A stretch of 10,887 nucleotides of DNA from Gemmatimonadota bacterium (GTDB taxonomy: Bacteria > Gemmatimonadota > Gemmatimonadetes > Palauibacterales > Palauibacteraceae): contig JAUVTH010000028.1 in assembly GCA_030601615.1 (NCBI GenBank), forward strand, positions 1 to 10,887, given 5' to 3'. Position numbers and translations under genes: made by a program. Positions 5,614-10,887 of the stretch are shown here, one piece after another (within the stretch, counting starts at the first letter, position 1; each line of letters begins with the position of its first letter). The notes under the pieces were generated by a model, which did no database searches, had not been told where the DNA came from, and saw only the letters and a program-made list of their open reading frames with translations.

Positions 5614-7596
5614 ATGAACGACGACCAGCGTAACGAATCCTCACAGCAACCCGAATGGAGGGTGCCCCGTGAGGAGCAGCTCGAGACCGACGCTTATCAC
5701 GTCTGGAAACCGCGGCCCCTGCTGCGAAGCGTCCACTGGAAGCCTGTGCCCGCGCCATCCCGGGATGGCGCTGCCGGATCCTACGATGTGTTCCTCGATC
5801 AGAGGGTGTTCACGGCGATCCACCAGCACCTCTGGCACGCCGCGCCCGGAGAGGAGCCGTTCGGCTTCCTGGTCGGAGATCTCTGTGAGGATCCGGATAC
5901 GGGTCGTCGGTACCTGATCGTCAGCGCGGCCGTGCCATCGAAATTTCCGCTAGCCGAAGACGAGACAGCGCAGATCCCCGGCGAGGCTCTGGTGGCCATG
6001 CAGCTCGAGGTCGATCGCCGTCGGGGAGTGCTCGCCGGGTGGTATCACCGCCACAGGGCAGGCGAAGTCGCTCTCACCGCGGAGGATGTAGCCACACACG
6101 AGCGCCACTTCCCGGAGCCCTGGCAGATCGGCCTGCTCTTCGTCACCGACTACCACCAGCCCGCGGGCGGATGCTTTCGACGCACGCGAGACGGGCTCGC
6201 GGGCGACGCTCCTCTCGCGTTCTTCGAGATGGTAAGCAACGAGTCGCTGCTTCCCCGAGGGGTTCGCCGTTCGAACATGGACTGGACGAACGTCGAGACC
6301 GTGGATGCGATCGAGAGAAAGCCGCCGCCACGGCCGGAGCCCGAGCCCGAACCTGAAGTCGAGCCGGTATTCGAGTCGGAGCCGGAACCCGAACCCGAGG
6401 CCGAATCTGACGTAGAGCCCGAACTCGAGGCTGATTACGAATCAGCGGTCGCTGACCCTGAGGAGTCGACGGTTCCCAGCTCCGAGGCTGGAGCCGGTGT
6501 TGAGGATATGCCAGGCGGCGGCGAGGACGTGAGTTTCGACTTGCCGACCATCGATGAATCGGAGCTCCCGGAGGTGCCTGCCGGGCCGGAGGAGTCGGAG
6601 TCCGAGTCGCTCACCCTTGAGGCGATGGACGAGCTCCTGGCATCCGAAGACGAGCTCGCGCTGCCCGTCATAGACGACCCCGCCGAAGGCTTCGGCGACG
6701 AGGATCTGGATCTGGAGTCTTTGCCCGAGCCGGGCTGGGATTCCGGCGGTGCGGACGCGGAAGGGACTCTCGACGTCGTCGACGATACGGATCTCGATTC
6801 TTTCGTGACGGAAGTGGAGAAGGCGGACGTCACGGCACAGGTGGGAGAGCCGCTGGATCCGGCGTTGGTCGAGCCGGATTGGGACGAGGCGGGTGATGGT
6901 GATGCGGCTCCCCTGATCGTCGATGAGCTTGCGGTGGCTCCGGCGGCTGACCTCGATCAGGAGGACGTGGGAGAGACGGTGGAAGAGCCTGTCCAGCCGC
7001 CGTCGGACTCGGTCCAGGAGCCGGACGCGAAAAAACCGAAACCGGGGCGGACGGCTCGCGCGCACAATCCGCTCATCATCGTCGCCGGATTCGTCGTGGT
7101 CGCGGCCATCGTCGCAAGCCTGTTCGTATTCGCCCGGCCTTCCGGTTCTGCCCCGGAAGCTGACCCTGCAGGACAACCGGCCTCCGTCGAGGAGTTGTTG
7201 CCGGAGCAGGGGACCGGAGAGTTGGACGGGGGCATGTCCTCCGACGCCGGCGAGGCACCATCGGATGCAGGGGAAGGAACGCCACCCGTGGCGTCCGATT
7301 CCACGGGGGACGCTGCCACGGTGGAGGAGTTCGAAGAGCTGGGAGATACCCTCCTCGAGGCGATCAGCCGCTATTACGGGCGAGCCGTGGCAGTGGACGC
7401 CGGTCAGGCCACCTGCGCTGAGCTGCGGACCGCGTACGTGGCCGTAGATGACAGTTGGATAGCCTATAACGTCCAGGGCAAGGCAAGGTTCCGCGGACGC
7501 TTGCCGGACGAGCTCGCCACGCGCGACGACCGGTTGTACGCCGGGGTTCAAGACGTGGAACGGGAGTTCGCGCGCTCCGGTTGCGAGCGCCCGTGA
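5614..7596 (+). CDS. Membrane-tethered JAMM/MPN+ metalloprotease-like protein with acidic linker
   Basis: The 660-residue protein has four parts. (1) An N-terminal domain of about residues 55-200 resembles JAB1/MPN/Mov34 peptidases: Glu at 80/81 in GEEPFGFLVGD, then GWYHRHR with His145 and His147, seven residues, Thr155, two residues, Asp158. This is the zinc-binding JAMM pattern HxHx7SxxD with Ser replaced by Thr. (2) A linker of about 237-475 is dominated by Glu, Pro and Asp (PEPEPEPE-type runs) with short hydrophobic-acidic motifs such as LEAMDELL. (3) One transmembrane helix spans about 485-507, preceded by KKPKPGRTARAH, so the JAMM domain should be cytoplasmic. (4) An outer part of about 508-660 ends in a compact helical region (about 569-660) with two Cys (601 and 657) that could form a disulfide. 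Family enzymes cleave isopeptide or peptide bonds; the substrate here is unknown. The stop overlaps the next gene's start. Confidence 0.75.
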   Translation: MNDDQRNESSQQPEWRVPREEQLETDAYHVWKPRPLLRSVHWKPVPAPSRDGAAGSYDVFLDQRVFTAIHQHLWHAAPGEEPFGFLVGDLCEDPDTGRRYLIVSAAVPSKFPLAEDETAQIPGEALVAMQLEVDRRRGVLAGWYHRHRAGEVALTAEDVATHERHFPEPWQIGLLFVTDYHQPAGGCFRRTRDGLAGDAPLAFFEMVSNESLLPRGVRRSNMDWTNVETVDAIERKPPPRPEPEPEPEVEPVFESEPEPEPEAESDVEPELEADYESAVADPEESTVPSSEAGAGVEDMPGGGEDVSFDLPTIDESELPEVPAGPEESESESLTLEAMDELLASEDELALPVIDDPAEGFGDEDLDLESLPEPGWDSGGADAEGTLDVVDDTDLDSFVTEVEKADVTAQVGEPLDPALVEPDWDEAGDGDAAPLIVDELAVAPAADLDQEDVGETVEEPVQPPSDSVQEPDAKKPKPGRTARAHNPLIIVAGFVVVAAIVASLFVFARPSGSAPEADPAGQPASVEELLPEQGTGELDGGMSSDAGEAPSDAGEGTPPVASDSTGDAATVEEFEELGDTLLEAISRYYGRAVAVDAGQATCAELRTAYVAVDDSWIAYNVQGKARFRGRLPDELATRDDRLYAGVQDVEREFARSGCERP

Positions 7597-8714
7597 GAGG
7601 AACACGTATCGTCGGTGTCGCGGTCACGGTAGTGTCGCTGATGATGGTTCGAGGCGCGGATGCCGGCGCGCAAGAACCTCGGCCCCGGGCTCGAGACCTC
7701 GGCATCGAGATCGGCGTGATGGACCCGGGTCCCCTCAACGCGATCACGGACGTACGTGGAGTTCGTGTCGGCCACCGAACCCTGATCGTAGGAGACTCGA
7801 TTCGAACCGGCGTCACCGCTGTCCTTCCCCATGGCGGCAACGTATTCGTTTCCAAGGTCCAAGGCGCCATCGTCGTTCGGAACGGGTTCGGTAAACTGAT
7901 CGGCTTGAGCCAGGTCAACGAGCTGGGCCAGATCGAGACCCCGATTCTGCTCACGGGCACTCTCAGCGTGTTTCGGGCCGCGGACGCCCTCGTTGACACG
8001 CTCCTGTCGGATCCGGCGAACGCCGACGTCCGATCGATCAATCCGGTAGTGGGAGAGACGAACGACGGGTTCCTGAGCGACATTCGCGCCCGCCCGATCG
8101 GTCCGGATGATGTCAGGGCAGCGTTGCGGTCCGCGACCGACGGACCAGTTGAGGAAGGCTCGGTCGGTGCGGGCACGGGCACCCGAGCGCTGGGTTGGAA
8201 GGGCGGAATCGGGACGTCCTCACGGCGTCTGTCGGATGAGGCCGGGGGCTACACGGTCGGAGTGCTCGTCCAGACGAACTACGGTGGACTGCTCACGATA
8301 TCCGGAGTTCCTGTCGGTCGATTCGTGCAGGCGGAGCGGCCGGAAGAGCCGGCTCGCGACGACGGTGAGGGTGGCTCGGTCATGATCGTGATCGCCACCG
8401 ACGCACCTCTGGCTCACCGCGAGCTCTCGCGCGTGGCGGAGCGCGCGTTTGCGGGAATCGCCCGGACGGGTTCCTGGATGTCGCATGGGTCGGGTGACTA
8501 CGCCATCGCCTTCTCGACCTGGCGTGGAGCGGTCAAGCCGCCCGACGGTCGACTTCTTACCAGGCTCTTCGTGGCGACCGCAGAGGCGACGGAAGAGGCA
8601 GTGCTGAACTCGCTGTTCCGGGCCACGACGACCGTGGGCTATCGCGGGAGACGCGCCGAGGCCATTCCGGTGGACGAGGTGCTCGAGGTCATGAGGGAGC
8701 ACAGTCCTCAGTAA
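7593..8714 (+). CDS. Exported P1-family peptidase (DmpA/S58 aminopeptidase-like)
   Basis: The product from GTG 7593 is 373 residues. A signal peptide covers about 1-26 (IVGVAVTVVSLMMV, ending near ADAGAQ). The rest matches the P1 family: GPLNAITDVRGVRVGH near the start, VGAGTGTRALGWKGGIGTSSR (about 191-211), YTVGVLVQTNYGG, ISGVPVG, and GGSVMIVIATDAPL. In DmpA-type enzymes the precursor cuts itself before the nucleophilic Ser; here that Ser is 262, between GG and VMIV. These enzymes release N-terminal residues, and some act on D-amino-acid amides or beta-peptides; the exact substrate is not predictable. The signal peptide places it in the periplasm or outside. The GTG start overlaps the TGA of the JAMM gene (GTGA), with no strong ribosome site of its own, so coupled translation is likely. 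An upstream TTG (7581) is possible but adds four residues before the signal peptide. Confidence 0.88.
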   Translation: MRGTRIVGVAVTVVSLMMVRGADAGAQEPRPRARDLGIEIGVMDPGPLNAITDVRGVRVGHRTLIVGDSIRTGVTAVLPHGGNVFVSKVQGAIVVRNGFGKLIGLSQVNELGQIETPILLTGTLSVFRAADALVDTLLSDPANADVRSINPVVGETNDGFLSDIRARPIGPDDVRAALRSATDGPVEEGSVGAGTGTRALGWKGGIGTSSRRLSDEAGGYTVGVLVQTNYGGLLTISGVPVGRFVQAERPEEPARDDGEGGSVMIVIATDAPLAHRELSRVAERAFAGIARTGSWMSHGSGDYAIAFSTWRGAVKPPDGRLLTRLFVATAEATEEAVLNSLFRATTTVGYRGRRAEAIPVDEVLEVMREHSPQ

Positions 8715-9454
8715 CTGGACTCGGCTTCGCTATCTGGTCGCTGACGGGCGTCCTCGATTCTCTGTCGGACTCGCAGGCGCAGTTCTTCCACGTCTCCTGG
8801 TCCCAGGCCCTCAGTCGGAACAGGCTCCAGGATGCGTACGACGACTCGCGCGGTGCCGAAGAGCAGAGATCCTTTTCGGATGGCTGTGCGCGTACCGTTC
8901 ACGGCGAGCGGTTGGACGGGTCGCCCAGTTTCGATAGCGAGCCGGAACGCGCCGTCCCGAAACGGCAGCATCTCCTCCGTCCGGGATCTCGTACCCTCCG
9001 GGAAGATCATGACGGACGACCCTCTCGCGAGCCAGCGCCCCATCGCAGTTAAGGACGCTGAACGGCTCGTCCGGTCCTCACGCCGCACGCTCACGTCACC
9101 TGCCATCCGCATCATCAGGCCGAGGAAAGGAATCCGGAAGATGGACGACTTCGACAACCACTTCATGTCCCAGGGGAGGGTGCCGATCAGGATGATGTCC
9201 GCGAGAGACTCATGGTTCGAGACCGCCACGAAGGGGTGTGCGCTCCGGGCCGGTACTCGCCCTTCCAGTCGGACGCTCCAGAAGGGATTGAGTGCGACCA
9301 GGAGGCGAGCTCCGAACCGGAAGACGCGGCCCGCGATCCAGCGCGACCGGTCCCACCAACCGGTGAAGGCGAGCGAGATGGCGACGACCGGAGTCCACAA
9401 GATCACCAGCACCGTCCATGCGGCCCAGACGAGCAGGCTCGCGACAGCACGCAT
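8708..9454 (-). CDS. plsC: 1-acyl-sn-glycerol-3-phosphate acyltransferase (PlsC-type)
   Basis: The 248-residue protein carries the acyltransferase motifs in the right order. NHESLAD is the NHx4D catalytic motif (Asn80, His81, Asp86). It is followed by WLSKSSIFRIPFLGLMMRMAG, VSVRRED near 121, FPEGTRSR (151-158) for phosphate binding and RPVQPLAVNG (178-187). A hydrophobic N-terminal segment (about 6-30) anchors it in the inner membrane. PlsC transfers a fatty-acyl chain to lysophosphatidic acid to give phosphatidic acid, the phospholipid precursor; close relatives acylate other lysolipids, so the assignment is to type. It starts 15 bases after the nhaA stop and is probably co-transcribed with it. 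Its stop codon runs 7 bases into the 3' end of the convergent P1 peptidase gene. The ribosome site before its ATG is weak (GGCGGGA about 9 bases upstream). Confidence 0.88.
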   Translation of the reverse strand: MRAVASLLVWAAWTVLVILWTPVVAISLAFTGWWDRSRWIAGRVFRFGARLLVALNPFWSVRLEGRVPARSAHPFVAVSNHESLADIILIGTLPWDMKWLSKSSIFRIPFLGLMMRMAGDVSVRREDRTSRSASLTAMGRWLARGSSVMIFPEGTRSRTEEMLPFRDGAFRLAIETGRPVQPLAVNGTRTAIRKGSLLFGTARVVVRILEPVPTEGLGPGDVEELRLRVRQRIEDARQRPDSEAESSY

Positions 9455-9469
9455 GATCCGAATCCCGCC

Positions 9470-10825
9470 TCAGCCTTCCAACGACGAAGCTTCGGTATCC
9501 GACCCGCTCGTCCGCAGAACGAGGATGCCGGCCCCGGCTGCCAGCAGAGAGGCGACAACAATCCCGATCTTCGCGAGGGCCAACGTGTCGTAGTCGGTGA
9601 AGGCGAGAGACGCTATGAAGATCGACATCGTGAATCCGATGCCGGCCAGCAGAGAGCCGCCCCACAGAGTCTTCCAACGCGCGCCTTCAGGCAAAGCACC
9701 GAGTCCCAGGCGAACCAGGATCCATGTGAAACCGGTGATCCCGATCTGCTTGCCGACGAACAGGCCTACGATGATGCCGAGTGGCAATGGGTGGCTGAGG
9801 AGCTCGACTGGAGACATCGCTGGAATCGCGATCCCTGCGTTGGCGAAGGCGAAGACGGGGAGGATGAGGAACGCTACCCACGGGTGGATCGCGTGCTCCA
9901 TCCGGTACAGTGCCGCGCCGCCCTCCGACGCCTCCTCTGCGATCTCGGCCAGGGCCTCCTCCTTGATGTCCTTGTTCTCCCAATCGGGGCGCCCCGGGCC
10001 GGTCAGGCCCTCGAGCGACGTTGTGACCAGCTCGATCGACAGGGTCAGGTCGACCGTGTCCACATCGGATTCCCGTCTGCGGCTTGCGGGGATCATCGCT
10101 GCTGCGGCGACACCGGCGATCGTCGCATGTATGCCCGACTGATACACGAAGTACCACAGAATCAGCGTTGGAATGACGTAGACCGCGGGCCTCTGCACGC
10201 CCATCCGGTTCATGATGAACAGGACCAACAGCATGGCCGCTCCCCAGCCCAGTGCTGCGACGTCAAGATTCCCCGAGTAGAAGATAGCGATCACGAGCAC
10301 GGCCAGGATGTCGTCGGCGATGGCCAGCGCGGTGACGAACGTCTTGATCCACAGCGGCGCACGGGTACCGAGAAGCCCGAGGATTGCCACCGCGAACGCG
10401 ATGTCCGTTGCCATCGGAACGCCCCATCCACCGGCGTACTCGGTCCCCCAGTTGAAAACCATGTAGAGGAGGGCGGGAACCACGGCCCCTCCCAAGGCCC
10501 CGACCACCGGCAACGCGGCGCGCCGCACGGAGGCGAGCTCCCCGAAGAGTATCTCACGCTTGATCTCCAGCCCCACGACGAAGAAGAACACCGCCATGAG
10601 CCCGTCGTTGACCCAGTGGAGCAGGGACATCTTCAGGGCCCAATCGCCGACGAGAAGGCCTGCATAGGTGTGCCAGAGGTCCTCGTACGCCGACTGAAGG
10701 GGCGAGTTGGCGACGATGAGAGCCACGGCGGCAGCGCTCATCATGACGATGCCTCCGGCCGACTCCAGTCTTACGAAGCGAATGAACGCACGGGAGACGA
10801 CGGCCCGAGACTGAACGACGACCAT
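9470..10825 (-). CDS. nhaA: Na+/H+ antiporter NhaA
   Basis: The 451-residue protein matches NhaA throughout. It has GLEIKRE (residues 85-91), ATDIAFAVAILGLLG with the Asp equivalent to E. coli Asp133 at 141, and ALAIADDILAVLVIA with the ion-binding pair at Asp171-Asp172. GIHATIAGV, MEHAIHPWVAFLILPVFAFANAGI and FVGKQIGI (Lys359, equivalent to Lys300) follow. NhaA is an inner-membrane exchanger that expels Na+ or Li+ in return for two protons. It is longer than the 388-residue E. coli protein, mainly because the loop between GIHATIAGV and the MEHAIHP motif holds about 69 residues where E. coli has about 19. The frame is open to a GTG at 10852, but a strong ribosome site lies inside that extension, so the ATG at 10825 is chosen. 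It probably forms an operon with plsC. Confidence 0.95.
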   Translation of the reverse strand: MVVVQSRAVVSRAFIRFVRLESAGGIVMMSAAAVALIVANSPLQSAYEDLWHTYAGLLVGDWALKMSLLHWVNDGLMAVFFFVVGLEIKREILFGELASVRRAALPVVGALGGAVVPALLYMVFNWGTEYAGGWGVPMATDIAFAVAILGLLGTRAPLWIKTFVTALAIADDILAVLVIAIFYSGNLDVAALGWGAAMLLVLFIMNRMGVQRPAVYVIPTLILWYFVYQSGIHATIAGVAAAAMIPASRRRESDVDTVDLTLSIELVTTSLEGLTGPGRPDWENKDIKEEALAEIAEEASEGGAALYRMEHAIHPWVAFLILPVFAFANAGIAIPAMSPVELLSHPLPLGIIVGLFVGKQIGITGFTWILVRLGLGALPEGARWKTLWGGSLLAGIGFTMSIFIASLAFTDYDTLALAKIGIVVASLLAAGAGILVLRTSGSDTEASSLEG

Positions 10826-10832
10826 GCTGGAT

Positions 10833-10838
10833 TCCTCT
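10833..10838 (-). promoter_or_regulatory. Ribosome-binding site that fixes the nhaA start
   Basis: Read on the - strand this is AGAGGA, seven bases before the ATG at 10825-10823. It falls within the nine-codon extension that a start at the upstream GTG (10852) would need, which argues for the ATG. Confidence 0.75.
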
Positions 10839-10887
10839 GTTTCCGATTTCACCGGTCGCGGTCGTCCGCCACCACCAGAACGGCCCG
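10839..10887. other. Upstream flank of nhaA
   Basis: The window ends shortly before the nhaA start. No promoter hexamers or further gene can be recognised in these 49 bases. Confidence 0.4.

Noticed and set aside
5388..5615. 76-codon N-terminal extension of the barrel protein
   Set aside because: It would put a polar, Cys-containing segment ahead of a good signal peptide and overlap the start of the divergent gene; the ATG at 5387 has a suitable ribosome site.
288..6585. Recurrent CCTGCCGG octamer (near 288, 416, 5516 and 6578)
   Set aside because: The spacing is irregular, one copy is inside a coding region, and the octamer is expected often in DNA of this GC content.
6442..7605. Long - strand open frame (387 codons) opposite the acidic linker
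   Set aside because: It is the antisense of the Glu/Asp/Pro-rich JAMM-protein coding sequence, whose codon pattern keeps the opposite frame free of stops; its translation is Arg/His-rich with no recognisable domain.
8832..9593. 253-codon + strand frame over the acyltransferase gene
   Set aside because: It is antisense to a gene with clear acyltransferase motifs; its composition is rich in Arg, Ser, Pro and Thr, as expected for a shadow frame.

Overview
The window comes from a GC-rich, Gram-negative-type bacterium. The evidence for a diderm envelope is a lipoyl-domain adaptor of a tripartite exporter, a small outer-membrane beta-barrel with signal peptide and C-terminal Phe, and several exported proteins. 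The mix of families (paired FtsX/MacB-type permeases, an exported P1-family peptidase, a long NhaA) would fit Gemmatimonadota or a related environmental lineage. That placement is inference from gene style, not a demonstrated assignment. No rRNA, tRNA or CRISPR was seen.

Layout on the + strand, left half: the 3' end of a metal ABC permease of the ZnuB/TroC family (1-273), a 251-base gap, then an export cassette. The cassette is a periplasmic adaptor (525-1619), a MacB-type permease (1662-2909), a second paralogous permease (3195-4439) and a 97-residue single-span coiled-coil protein (4475-4768). No ATP-binding subunit is encoded in the window, although both permeases lack one. Between the permeases lies a 274-base element with 30-bp terminal inverted repeats (27/30 matched), TA at both flanks and two internal hairpin arms. 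Removing it together with one TA rebuilds a stop codon followed nine bases later by the next ATG. It is best read as a non-autonomous miniature transposable element (MITE) that landed exactly at a stop codon inside the operon.

Middle: a small outer-membrane barrel protein on the - strand (4782-5387), then a divergent intergenic region, then a + strand pair. The first of the pair (5614-7596) is an unusual 660-residue protein. It has a JAMM/MPN+ metalloprotease-like N-terminal domain, a roughly 240-residue Glu/Pro/Asp-rich linker, one transmembrane helix and a small extracytoplasmic domain with two Cys. Its stop codon overlaps the GTG start of an exported P1-family (DmpA/S58) peptidase (7593-8714), so two putative peptidases appear translationally coupled.

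Right half, - strand: nhaA (Na+/H+ antiporter, 9470-10825) followed after 15 bases by a PlsC-type 1-acylglycerol-3-phosphate acyltransferase (8708-9454). The latter overlaps the 3' end of the P1 peptidase gene by 7 bases in convergent orientation.

The best candidates for something undescribed are the structured MITE-like element at the operon junction and the membrane-tethered JAMM protein coupled to a P1 peptidase. The missing ATPase of the export cassette is the third point of interest.
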